Of a DNA stretch of 6,757 nucleotides, positions 1 through 5,819 are shown piece by piece. Where the stretch lies: assembly GCA_028717165.1 (NCBI GenBank), contig JAQUOK010000172.1, forward strand, positions 1 through 6,757, in the 5' to 3' direction. Both the position numbers and the translations under genes were made by a program. Within the stretch, counting starts at the first letter, position 1. Every line of letters begins with the position of its first letter. Origin of the DNA: Victivallaceae bacterium. Lineage in GTDB: Bacteria > Verrucomicrobiota > Lentisphaeria > Victivallales > Victivallaceae. The notes beneath the pieces are model-generated. The model did not search any database, was not told the DNA's origin, and saw only the letters and a list, made by a program, of their open reading frames with translations.

Positions 1-1037
1 ACCCGGATGTAATAGGATTCCCTGCTGATCTGTTTGGACACATCCTGAAGCATGATCTGGGCAAGCGTTTCAGCGCCGCGCGACAGGGCGTTTTTGGTGG
101 TGCCATCCTGAGTTGAAACCATGCCGCCTGAGTTCATGGATACTTCCGTGGTCTGGAAGCCCTGCGCCATCCCCTGGCCGAATGCGAGCGTGTAGGTCAG
201 GAATTTGGCGAGATTCTCATTACTCATGACCTGGCCGGGAATACCGGCGGCCATGTCGCTGATAGTGGCAAGGCTTTTCGTTTCCGGGGCATTGGATTTT
301 TCCAGCGCGATCCCGCGCAACTGCAGTTCGAACCCAACCATATTGCTGGTTGCCTGCCAGACAAGAATGAAACTGTTCCCGGTGGTCAAACGGTTACGAA
401 GCGGTTTTGCGCCTTTCACTGTGCCGTGGACTTCGGTTCCGGCGGGAATGATGAGTTTTTTCTCGCCCTTGCTGTTGATCCACCAGAGGTCTTCCGTCAC
501 GAAAGCGATTAGCGGCGTTTCCGTATCGCCGGATTCGACCGTGTTCACCATCTTGCAGGCAATCAAACGCCCATAAGGCGCATATCGCTCCGAAATGAAT
601 TCCTTTTTCCGCGACTGGGCATTTTCACCGTCGATAATGGTAATCATGGTTTTCCGGGGAGCAATATTGCCCGGATTCCTTCCGGCAAAACGGCCGGGCG
701 CGTTTTTTCCGAAGCCGGAAGCGGTCTTTTTTTTATCAGGCGGCCGCGGCGGACGCGGAGCGCTGACTTCTGGATTCTCCGGAACCGGGCCGGAAAGAGT
801 TTTCCGCGCTTCATTTCCCGGACGCGGGTGTTTCGGCGGCACGGCAACCGCTTTGATATTGCTCAGGATATCGTAGGTTCCCTCGCCGTCTCCTTTGCGG
901 TTGATTTCAAGTTTCCCGGCATCGTCGCGCAGGAGCAGCGGCAGACAGAGGAGAACCAGCAGCACCAGTGCGCCCAGAAAAAGAAAGGTCGTTCCCATTG
1001 GGCTTTTGAGCTTTTTGTAGAATTCACGTAAATTCAT
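1..1037 (-). CDS. VirB10/TrbI-like T4SS envelope-spanning protein (3' end cut by window edge)
   Basis: VirB10/TrbI proteins span both membranes and link the inner-membrane channel to the outer-membrane core of a type IV secretion system. The 345 codons seen show the family layout. There is a short cytoplasmic N-terminus and a single membrane helix at about residues 16-36. A proline- and charge-rich periplasmic linker follows at about 67-128 (PRPPRPPDKKK near 94-104). The conserved beta-barrel domain starts near 150, with RYAPYGRLIACKMVNTVES (151-169), ETPLIAFVTEDLWW (173-186) and the hallmark LIIPAGTEVHG (195-205). A Gly/Ala/Met-rich stretch near 262-305 is where the antenna region that crosses the outer membrane is expected. 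The reading frame is still open at base 1, so the C-terminus is missing, probably only a few tens of residues by family length. The ATG at 1037 has an AAGGAG site 5 bases upstream and overlaps the VirB9-like stop codon as ATGA, suggesting translational coupling. The family call is confident; whether the system moves DNA or effectors is not shown. Confidence 0.9.
   Translation of the reverse strand, partial: MNLREFYKKLKSPMGTTFLFLGALVLLVLLCLPLLLRDDAGKLEINRKGDGEGTYDILSNIKAVAVPPKHPRPGNEARKTLSGPVPENPEVSAPRPPRPPDKKKTASGFGKNAPGRFAGRNPGNIAPRKTMITIIDGENAQSRKKEFISERYAPYGRLIACKMVNTVESGDTETPLIAFVTEDLWWINSKGEKKLIIPAGTEVHGTVKGAKPLRNRLTTGNSFILVWQATSNMVGFELQLRGIALEKSNAPETKSLATISDMAAGIPGQVMSNENLAKFLTYTLAFGQGMAQGFQTTEVSMNSGGMVSTQDGTTKNALSRGAETLAQIMLQDVSKQISRESYYIR
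707..732 (-). other. Possible slippery site plus hairpin inside the VirB10 gene
   Basis: On the minus strand the codons for Lys102-Lys104 (AAA AAA AAG) contain the in-frame heptamer A AAA AAG (732-726), part of a run of eight A. Five bases later a small perfect hairpin follows: TTCCG (720-716), loop GCTT, CGGAA (711-707). This arrangement resembles -1 frameshift signals such as that of dnaX. A -1 shift would end after about 32 codons, leaving the membrane helix and linker without the beta-barrel domain. The stem is short and a Lys-rich linker could produce this by chance. Confidence 0.25.
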
Positions 1038-2002
1038 AATTGCTCCTTATCCTGCTTTCCACTTTCAGAAAGCGATGGAGTTTCTGCTTCACATTTTTTG
1101 ACTGGAGCTTTGACTTTTGGTTTTGATGCAAGACGGTACTCGTTTTCCATATATTTTGCAGTTACGCCGATTATGAAATCATTATCCGGAGCGAGATTAT
1201 TGCGGCCGCCGTCCGGCGTTCCGGTAATAGTAAAGAAAGCCCAACTGGATGATTTTGGCGGCATGACGCCGCTTGCGTCAGCGGCGCTCATATAATAGGT
1301 TTTACCGGCAAGCTGCACCGAAAAACTGAACCGGTCATAGGCGATTTCCTCCGCGTTGTCATTGTGCAACAGTAGTTTGAAAACGAGCGTATCCTCCCGG
1401 TTGAAACGGATGACTTCCTTTAATTCAATCCTGAACTTCCCGAAGTCAAAGAACCGGTGATTTGTCGCGAGAATACTGTCGCGCAGGTCGGACGGATAGC
1501 GCTCTTTAAGAACGTGGTAGGCTTTGGCCATGTCGATAAGCGAAAGCAGCCGGGCTGGCGTTACGCCGCCTGATTTTCCGGATAACGCCGAAGCACCGCC
1601 TGATCCGGCCGCGAAATTAACCGCCGCGAAGGCTTTTTTATCATCCTGTTTGAGATAGAGAATATAAGTCCGGCGATTGTAAATTACCGTCAGCGTTCCG
1701 GCCGCGCCTTTCTTCAGCGCGACGAGATTGAAATAATATGATCCGGGCTTGGCCGCGATCAGAAAATCCCCGCTTCCGTCCGCTGCCACGTTGACCCCGG
1801 CGATTTTGGAGATTGCCGACGGAAATGTGATGGTGGTGACGCCGTCACCGAATTTGACATAGAGTTCATAGATTTCGCCCTGCGCAAGACGAAATTCCTT
1901 AAAACAGTTGACGTCCGCAACCGATTTAGGAAGCTCCGTTGCCTGAATCGTGAATACGCTTCCACAGAATAATGCTAAAAATAATAATTTGCTTGTCCTC
2001 AT
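1034..2002 (-). CDS. VirB9/TraK-like secreted T4SS core protein
   Basis: This 322-residue protein carries a signal peptide (about residues 1-21, hydrophobic core LLFLALFCGSVF, likely cleaved after IQA), so it is exported to the periplasm. Residues 35-118 look like the N-terminal beta domain of VirB9/TrbG/TraK proteins: GDGVTTITFPSAISKIAG (52-69), then a beta-rich stretch ending in IYNRRTYILYL (107-117). A Gly/Ser-rich linker (about 131-148) leads to a helical segment and a second beta-rich domain (about 186-283) containing LVFKLLLHNDNAEEIAYDRF. That domain does not resemble the usual VirB9 C-terminal domain. The tail (295-322) is Lys/Glu/Ser-rich and probably disordered. The gene lies directly before VirB10, with a 4-base ATGA overlap, as virB9 does. 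The start at 2002 has an AAGGA site 8-9 bases upstream and lies 12 bases after the preceding stop. The VirB9 role is inferred from position, export signal and the N-terminal pattern; an Ig-like accessory protein is the alternative. Confidence 0.65.
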   Translation of the reverse strand: MRTSKLLFLALFCGSVFTIQATELPKSVADVNCFKEFRLAQGEIYELYVKFGDGVTTITFPSAISKIAGVNVAADGSGDFLIAAKPGSYYFNLVALKKGAAGTLTVIYNRRTYILYLKQDDKKAFAAVNFAAGSGGASALSGKSGGVTPARLLSLIDMAKAYHVLKERYPSDLRDSILATNHRFFDFGKFRIELKEVIRFNREDTLVFKLLLHNDNAEEIAYDRFSFSVQLAGKTYYMSAADASGVMPPKSSSWAFFTITGTPDGGRNNLAPDNDFIIGVTAKYMENEYRLASKPKVKAPVKKCEAETPSLSESGKQDKEQL

Positions 2003-2014
2003 AAAACAGTTCCT

Positions 2015-2596
2015 TTAATTTTTTTGTTCTTTATATGTGAAGTCGGAAACAATAAACGGATAGAGAGCGTTCTTGCCGAGGTCGAAATTGACGCTTAAAC
2101 TCATGGTAACGTCAAACTTGACCACCGAACTTTCCCGCCGTCCGCCTTCCAGACTGGAGCGCAGAAGCTGGCCTTCGATTTCCACAAAGGATTTTCTGCT
2201 GTCCGCTTCCAGTACCTTGATCCGGAGAATTTCGACTTTCTGGTGCACATCCCGGCTGCCGAAATTAGCCATGTCATCTTTCAGGATATCCAGGGCTTTA
2301 TCCCGCGCTTTTCCAACGTACATCTCGTCAAATAATGCAGTACGGTCAAGACCGTTGGGGTTTCTCATCCAAAGGGCGTCCGTCGCCAGTTTTGCGGTGT
2401 ATTCGTAAAGCTGGAGCAGCCGCTCTTTGCCGGCGTATTCGGTGATATGATACGAATTACGCCCGTCAATGACGATCAGCCGGTTATTGTCCCTGAGATG
2501 GTACATCAGAACCGGTGAGAGAAACGACAAGGGCAGATACAGAATCAGCAGAGCGGAAAGCAGCCGGTTTTTATTGCGATAAGAAAGATTGTTCAT
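2015..2596 (-). CDS. VirB8/TraE-like inner-membrane protein, second of a tandem pair
   Basis: This is a 193-residue bitopic protein. It has a short basic cytoplasmic N-terminus (NKNR), one membrane helix at about residues 12-33 (LLSALLILYLPLSFLSPVLMY), and a periplasmic domain of about 155 residues. The domain begins with a strand (RLIVIDGRNSYHI), has a helical segment (LLQLYEYTAKLATDALWMRN, 60-79), and ends in alternating strands (VEILRIKVLEAD, SFVEIEGQLLR, VVKFDVTMSLSVNF). This size and order match VirB8/TraE proteins, which form the periplasmic arches around the inner-membrane channel. Its start overlaps the stop of the preceding paralogue (ATGA, 2593-2596), and a purine-rich GAGGAGGAA site lies just upstream. 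The two tandem proteins share layout and several aligned positions (Val-rich strand, A-T-x-AL helix motif, final strand before a charged tail), so they are likely ancient duplicates. The family call rests on architecture and location before VirB9/VirB10. Confidence 0.62.
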   Translation of the reverse strand: MNNLSYRNKNRLLSALLILYLPLSFLSPVLMYHLRDNNRLIVIDGRNSYHITEYAGKERLLQLYEYTAKLATDALWMRNPNGLDRTALFDEMYVGKARDKALDILKDDMANFGSRDVHQKVEILRIKVLEADSRKSFVEIEGQLLRSSLEGGRRESSVVKFDVTMSLSVNFDLGKNALYPFIVSDFTYKEQKN

Positions 2597-3192
2597 TCCT
2601 GTTCCTCCTCCCAGTAACGCATTCCGGCGACTTTGAACGGAAGTTCGGTATCATCCCGGCTTCGCTCCAGACGCATCATCAGCGCGAAATCACGCCGGTT
2701 GAGATAAGAGTGCCCGAAGTAGACGCCGTTTCGGACCAGAACGCCTTTAACCAGCGCGTGATACTGCCCGTTTACCAGTCCGAAATCAACCTTGACCGAT
2801 TCGATTTCCTGATAAACACGGCGTTTTTCGAACATTTCCTGGGTATCGTTGAGATAGCCTTTGGCCTGGCCCCGGCCGCGCTTCGTAAATACGAAGGAGA
2901 GCATTCGTTCATTTGTGACGTCATAACGCCGCGAAAGCAGCGCGTATGTTGCCCGGAGCGCTATATCTTCAATTACCCGCCCTGATTCCACCGGGGCGGA
3001 ATTACCAAGATAAACACTCGAATCCCGCGCCAGCACGATCACCCGGTCCGGCATGGTCATATACTGATGGACGAAAAAAAGTCCGATCAAAAGGAAAGTG
3101 ACGCAAAGCAGATGAAAGACGATCCAAATGCTCATGATCCGGCGTTCCCGCCGTACCAGTTCGTACATGTTTAATTTTTTTCTAACAGTCAT
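2593..3192 (-). CDS. VirB8/TraE-like inner-membrane protein, first of a tandem pair
   Basis: This is a 199-residue bitopic protein. It has a basic cytoplasmic N-terminus (VRKKLNMYELVRRERR), one membrane helix at about residues 22-42 (IWIVFHLLCVTFLLIGLFFVH), and a periplasmic domain. The domain has an opening strand (DRVIVLARDSSVYL, 49-62), a helix (VIEDIALRATYALLSRRYDV, 73-92), another helical stretch (YLNDTQEMFEKRR), and a beta-rich end (ESVKVDFGLV, YHALVKGVLVRNGVYF, FALMMRLERS). This is the VirB8/TraE layout. The start at 3192 is chosen because an AAGGAG site lies 7 bases upstream. Longer reading to 3465 would run through the hairpin region and yield low-complexity Arg/Ser sequence with no ribosome site. 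A later ATG at 3168 lacks a comparable site. It overlaps the next gene by ATGA. It is the first minus-strand gene after the gap that holds the opposite-strand lipoprotein, so it may need read-through from the VirB6-like gene or its own promoter. Confidence 0.65.
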   Translation of the reverse strand: MTVRKKLNMYELVRRERRIMSIWIVFHLLCVTFLLIGLFFVHQYMTMPDRVIVLARDSSVYLGNSAPVESGRVIEDIALRATYALLSRRYDVTNERMLSFVFTKRGRGQAKGYLNDTQEMFEKRRVYQEIESVKVDFGLVNGQYHALVKGVLVRNGVYFGHSYLNRRDFALMMRLERSRDDTELPFKVAGMRYWEEEQE

Positions 3193-3199
3193 AGATAAA

Positions 3200-3205
3200 C
3201 TCCTT
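3200..3205 (-). promoter_or_regulatory. Shine-Dalgarno site that fixes the start of the first VirB8-like gene
   Basis: On the minus strand AAGGAG is followed by 7 bases and the ATG at 3192. The frame is open much further upstream, so this site decides the start. Seen directly in sequence. Confidence 0.75.
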
Positions 3206-3210
3206 TTTAA

Positions 3211-3241
3211 GTCTTCCCGCCGACCGGGCGAACGGGAAGAC
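3211..3241. repeat. Perfect 9-bp inverted repeat in the divergent gap
   Basis: GTCTTCCCG (3211-3219) and CGGGAAGAC (3233-3241) are exact reverse complements around a 13-base GC-rich spacer. They sit between the divergent starts of the first VirB8-like gene (minus, 3192) and the small lipoprotein gene (plus, 3272). Neither strand has a run of T directly after the stem, so it does not look like an intrinsic terminator. It could be an operator read as DNA by a dimeric regulator, or an RNA hairpin in the leader of the minus-strand message, just upstream of the VirB8 ribosome site. Its edge abuts the TATAAT hexamer region. Confidence 0.6.
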
Positions 3242-3246
3242 CCGTT

Positions 3247-3252
3247 TATAAT
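3247..3252 (+). promoter_or_regulatory. Possible -10 element for the plus-strand lipoprotein gene
   Basis: TATAAT, an exact sigma-70 -10 hexamer, lies 19 bases before the plus-strand ATG at 3272, which would give a leader of roughly a dozen bases carrying the GGAG site. No good -35 hexamer is present at 16-18 bases upstream; the right arm of the inverted repeat and its GC-rich spacer occupy that region. The central TTATAA is palindromic, so the minus strand also reads TATAAA here. This is a prediction from pattern only. Confidence 0.3.
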
Positions 3253-3271
3253 CATTAACCGGAGAACAGAA

Positions 3272-3511
3272 ATGAAAAACACCGTCCTCATCGCCATCGC
3301 GTCCGCAATCCTGGTAATCACGCTTGCCGGGTGCGGCGAATCGAAAGAATCCAAACGAAACCTGGCTGTCATCGCCCGCGAAGCCGAAGCCAGGCGCATC
3401 ACCCGTGAACTGGCCGAAGCCGAACGCCGGCGGAAAATCGAAGAAGCCCGCAAATGGCATCGCATCCAGATGGAAGCTTATGAAAAATCCATGACGCCAA
3501 AGAAAAAATAA
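3272..3511 (+). CDS. Small lipoprotein on the opposite strand (VirB7-like or entry-exclusion-like candidate)
   Basis: This 79-residue protein has a clear lipoprotein signal peptide: basic start, hydrophobic core (VLIAIASAILVITL) and lipobox LAGC with the lipidated cysteine at 21. The mature part is very short and highly charged. A probable single alpha-helix or coiled coil rich in Arg, Glu and Ala spans about 25-70, followed by a basic tail (TPKKK). The start at 3272 is supported by GGAG 7 bases upstream; a longer reading from 3128 would run through the VirB8-like gene in antisense and put the signal peptide in the middle. Codons are typical of the neighbours. It is the only gene here on the plus strand: divergent from the first VirB8-like gene (79-base gap) and convergent with the VirB6-like gene (8-base gap). 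Small lipoproteins in T4SS operons are usually either VirB7 core components or entry-exclusion proteins (TrbK, Eex). The sequence does not decide between these, and its function is unproven. Confidence 0.75.
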   Translation: MKNTVLIAIASAILVITLAGCGESKESKRNLAVIAREAEARRITRELAEAERRRKIEEARKWHRIQMEAYEKSMTPKKK

Positions 3512-3519
3512 AATCCCTG

Positions 3520-4476
3520 TCATTTTGCGTTGCCTCCCTTGTTTTTGTCCGCGGCGCGGGATATGGCGTCCGAAACGGATTTGCCGACACTTTTTCCCAC
3601 GCTTTGCCCGGCTTTGGAAACCGCCATGATATTCGATGCCGTATTGAGCGTCATCGCCATCGCGTTGCCGATCCCGCTTCCCCGGAAAAGTGAAATACAC
3701 GCCCACGGAATACCGACGTACATCACAATGCAGAGCAGAATGAAGACGCAGGCAAACGAAAAGAGCGCCCCGGCGGCTCCGGCGACGACCACGATCGCGC
3801 CCGGAGGGGAAGCGGCAAGAACCGACAAGGCTCCCGCCGTCGCGCCGGAAGCCCCGACCGCCGAAGCCGCTGCCGCCGCCATTCCGGTATGTTCCCACAA
3901 CTGGCAGATGGTCCACAGCATGGTCAAATCACCGAAAACCATGCAAAGCGGCAGCATTATGAAGCCGAGGGCCATAGTCAGGAAATTCACGCCGATGGAC
4001 TTGGTTTCCGGAATCGTCAGCATGGCAATGAAGATCGGAGACAAGGTCTTGAGGATCAGGAAAAGTCCGCAGCAGACTAATATCATAGCGTCCCGGACGA
4101 ATTTTCCGGCCCAGATGCCGCCGCGGTAGAACAGATTGGCCAGACCGACCACCACCGCCTCATACCACGATCCCTCAATTTCCACCGAGAACATGACTTT
4201 CACCGCTTCCTCAACCCGGCGCCCGGCATCGACTCCCCAGGACAGCATGCCTTTAAAAAGGCTATCAGCCATTGCCGGAAACACCGCGATCAGTACCACT
4301 GCCAGCAGCACGCCGGCCAGGTATTTCAGCCCAAGATATTCTCCGAACTGCTGATAATTCCGGAAAATCGAAAGAAGAATCAAGAGCAGCGCGAAACAGA
4401 TACAGATATTGTGCATCCGCTCAAGCGTATCAAGAATTACCTGGTTGACGTTTTGAAAAGTTACATTGCCGCTCAT
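3520..4476 (-). CDS. VirB6/TrbL-like polytopic inner-membrane channel protein
   Basis: VirB6/TrbL proteins form part of the inner-membrane translocation channel. This 318-residue protein has a short N-terminus and about five or six membrane segments: about residues 24-38, 52-70, 129-153, 163-188, a weaker Ala/Gly-rich one near 212-232, and 234-264. The largest loop, between segments two and three (about 71-128), holds an amphipathic region and several Trp/Tyr residues, as the large periplasmic loop of VirB6 does. The C-terminus is a basic soluble tail with a short SVGKSVGKS repeat (292-300). The start at 4476 has AGGTGA immediately upstream; that site overlaps the stop of the VirB5-like gene, so the two are probably coupled. 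An in-frame ATG at 4503 lies inside the upstream gene without a ribosome site. Position after VirB5 and before VirB8 supports the call, though VirB6 families are recognised mostly by topology. Confidence 0.72.
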   Translation of the reverse strand: MSGNVTFQNVNQVILDTLERMHNICICFALLLILLSIFRNYQQFGEYLGLKYLAGVLLAVVLIAVFPAMADSLFKGMLSWGVDAGRRVEEAVKVMFSVEIEGSWYEAVVVGLANLFYRGGIWAGKFVRDAMILVCCGLFLILKTLSPIFIAMLTIPETKSIGVNFLTMALGFIMLPLCMVFGDLTMLWTICQLWEHTGMAAAAASAVGASGATAGALSVLAASPPGAIVVVAGAAGALFSFACVFILLCIVMYVGIPWACISLFRGSGIGNAMAMTLNTASNIMAVSKAGQSVGKSVGKSVSDAISRAADKNKGGNAK

Positions 4477-4480
4477 AAAA

Positions 4481-5344
4481 TCACCTGTTGATGAAATTTT
4501 CAATGAAGTTATTGCCTATGGAACCTTTCGATTCCAGCGCGGAAACGCCGCTTTCATTGATCTGCCGGGCATCATGAATGCTTTTCGCTTTCTTCAGATC
4601 AGCCTCGTCGAGACGCAGGTTGTCTGAATACATCTGCCGGGCAACCATCGCGGAATGCATGGTCTGCGTCGCCAGCAACTGCCCGAGCGTATTGGATTGC
4701 CATATACCGTTTTTATAGGCGGCATACTGGAGCTCGGTCATATTTGAATCACGGCCGTTAAACTTCTGGTCCTCCCGGTTCAGCCCCTGGAGCTGAAGCA
4801 GCGCCTTCGGCCCCCATTCGGACATGAATTTGTGAACGGCCAATGCGCCTTTCTGGGTTTCCGCCAGATTTTCTGAACGCTGGACCTCGGCATCCGCCAG
4901 CGAGTAATCCACCTGTCGGAGCATGTATTCGATATTGCCGGTATTGGCGACTTTGGAATCAGCCATATCCAGCGCCTCGCGGGTGATGTTCAGCGCCGCT
5001 GATATCTCATCCTCGTGCCAGAACTCGCTGTTCATATAGGAGACGAGTTTCTGGGGATCGCCGATGTAATTCGATATATTTACTGCGGTATCGAACATGT
5101 CCTTGCAGGTGGAATATGTATCCTGCGCGACCTTGAGCGTGTCGATGCCGGTTTTCAGGATTTGTCCGGTTTTGCCCAACTGTTCGATCTGGTAATCGAT
5201 ATCCATCTGCTGATACAGTTCGTCCTGTATCGCCTTGACGGTGTCATGGATATAGGTCACGCTGTCATGCACGGAATAAGTCGCCCACGCCGACGGCACG
5301 AATACCGCCATCCAAAGCAATAGAAAAAGCTTATATTTCCGCAT
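4481..5344 (-). CDS. VirB5/TrbJ-like secreted helical protein
   Basis: This 287-residue protein has an N-terminal signal peptide (KYKLFLLLWMAVFVPSAWA, cleavage expected near 21), so it is exported. The mature protein is almost wholly helical, with long amphipathic stretches: SVTYIHDTVKAIQDEL and DYQIEQLGKTGQILKTGIDT (about 28-70), ALNITREALDMADSKV (about 117-132), and a long Gln/Ala/Met-rich helix near 215-260. That pattern, with a Gln/Asn-rich early helix followed by a YIGDPQ segment (93-98), is typical of VirB5/TrbJ proteins, which assist pilus assembly and often cap the pilus tip. The ATG at 5344 has AAGGAGG 5 bases upstream, overlapping the stop codon of the preceding lipoprotein gene. 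The VirB6-like gene starts 4 bases after its stop. The assignment is from signal peptide, helical character and place in the operon; sequence is divergent. Confidence 0.65.
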   Translation of the reverse strand: MRKYKLFLLLWMAVFVPSAWATYSVHDSVTYIHDTVKAIQDELYQQMDIDYQIEQLGKTGQILKTGIDTLKVAQDTYSTCKDMFDTAVNISNYIGDPQKLVSYMNSEFWHEDEISAALNITREALDMADSKVANTGNIEYMLRQVDYSLADAEVQRSENLAETQKGALAVHKFMSEWGPKALLQLQGLNREDQKFNGRDSNMTELQYAAYKNGIWQSNTLGQLLATQTMHSAMVARQMYSDNLRLDEADLKKAKSIHDARQINESGVSALESKGSIGNNFIENFINR

Positions 5345-5354
5345 AGCCGCCTCC

Positions 5355-5798
5355 TTATTCCGTTACCGAAAGTGAAATTGAAGAAGGAACATATTTTACG
5401 CCGTTATCCGGATATTGGACCGGAAGCTCGTAAACCCGGCTCCGAAAGACTTCGCCATCCTCGGCCTGATGCAGTTTCTGGTAGAGCCAGTAAAGTTCCT
5501 TGGCGGAATTGGACCGGCCGAGGTCGTAGCCCGCTTTGTACTCTTTGGCTTTTTCCTCCTTAAAACCGTTTTCAATAAACTGCCCGAGCAGGAACGCTCC
5601 CGCCGCGGCCGCGCCGGTTGCCGCGAGCCGGGTACCGGCGTCCTCATCTTTCGCCACATAGGAAGCGGCGAGCGCGCCGCCCAGTCCCAATGCCGGGGCG
5701 AGAAGGCTGGAAGCGCTCGTTTTCGCGATCTGGGTTGAGGAACAGCCGCAAAACAGCATTCCGGCAATTAACGTAATAAGCATAATTAATGATTTCAT
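5355..5798 (-). CDS. Glycine-zipper lipoprotein of the T4SS operon, function unknown
   Basis: This 147-residue protein starts with a hydrophobic signal (LIMLITLIAGMLF) ending in CGCSS. Cys19 is the likely lipidated residue, though Phe at the -3 position makes the lipobox slightly atypical. Residues 33-78 are Ala/Gly-rich with spaced glycines (ALGLGGALAASYVA, TGAAAAGAFLLGQF), a glycine-zipper type stretch that can insert in or pack against a membrane. The remainder is soluble: a charged helix (KEEKAKEYKAGYDLGRSNS, 80-98), an aromatic segment (ELYWLYQKLH, 101-110) and a probably extended C-terminus. The ATG at 5798 has GGAG about 9 bases upstream. It sits between the coiled-coil gene and the VirB5-like gene in the same direction. 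A conserved outer-membrane accessory such as TrbH, TraV or a VirB7 substitute is plausible, but I do not recognise the family. Confidence 0.7.
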   Translation of the reverse strand: MKSLIMLITLIAGMLFCGCSSTQIAKTSASSLLAPALGLGGALAASYVAKDEDAGTRLAATGAAAAGAFLLGQFIENGFKEEKAKEYKAGYDLGRSNSAKELYWLYQKLHQAEDGEVFRSRVYELPVQYPDNGVKYVPSSISLSVTE

Positions 5799-5819
5799 AG
5801 ATATTTTCTCCTTTCCTGG

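Noticed and set aside
205..576. 123-residue plus-strand frame opposite the VirB10 gene
   Set aside because: No ribosome site or recognisable domain; it lies entirely antisense to the conserved VirB10 barrel domain.
644..847. 67-residue minus-strand frame overlapping the VirB10 gene
   Set aside because: It is an out-of-frame reading of the proline/lysine linker of VirB10, Arg/Pro-rich, with no domain; the VirB10 frame explains the sequence.
2515..2985. 156-residue plus-strand frame opposite the VirB8-like pair
   Set aside because: It spans the overlap of two well-supported minus-strand genes and shows no start site or motif.
3211..3241. Inverted repeat as an intrinsic terminator
   Set aside because: No T-run follows the stem on either strand, and the minus side leads directly into the VirB8 ribosome site.
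3128..3271. Upstream extension of the plus-strand lipoprotein
   Set aside because: It would place the signal peptide internally and overlap the VirB8 gene in antisense; GGAG before the ATG at 3272 marks the true start.
3193..3465. Upstream extension of the first VirB8-like gene to an ATG at 3465
   Set aside because: The extra 91 residues are Arg/Ser/Ala-rich antisense to the lipoprotein gene, while a strong AAGGAG site supports the start at 3192.
3193..3519. Invertible (phase-variable) segment carrying the lipoprotein gene
   Set aside because: Inversion would put the gene in line with the operon, but I found no convincing inverted repeats at the two ends of the segment and no recombinase in the window.
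3182..3916. Long minus-strand frame crossing the VirB6 end, the lipoprotein and the VirB8 start
   Set aside because: Low-complexity Gly/Arg/Phe-rich translation lying antisense to the lipoprotein gene and out of frame with VirB6; a codon-bias shadow.
3530..4129. 199-residue plus-strand frame opposite the VirB6-like gene
   Set aside because: The Ala/Pro/Thr-rich translation is the antisense of the Ala/Gly-rich membrane segments; no independent gene signals.
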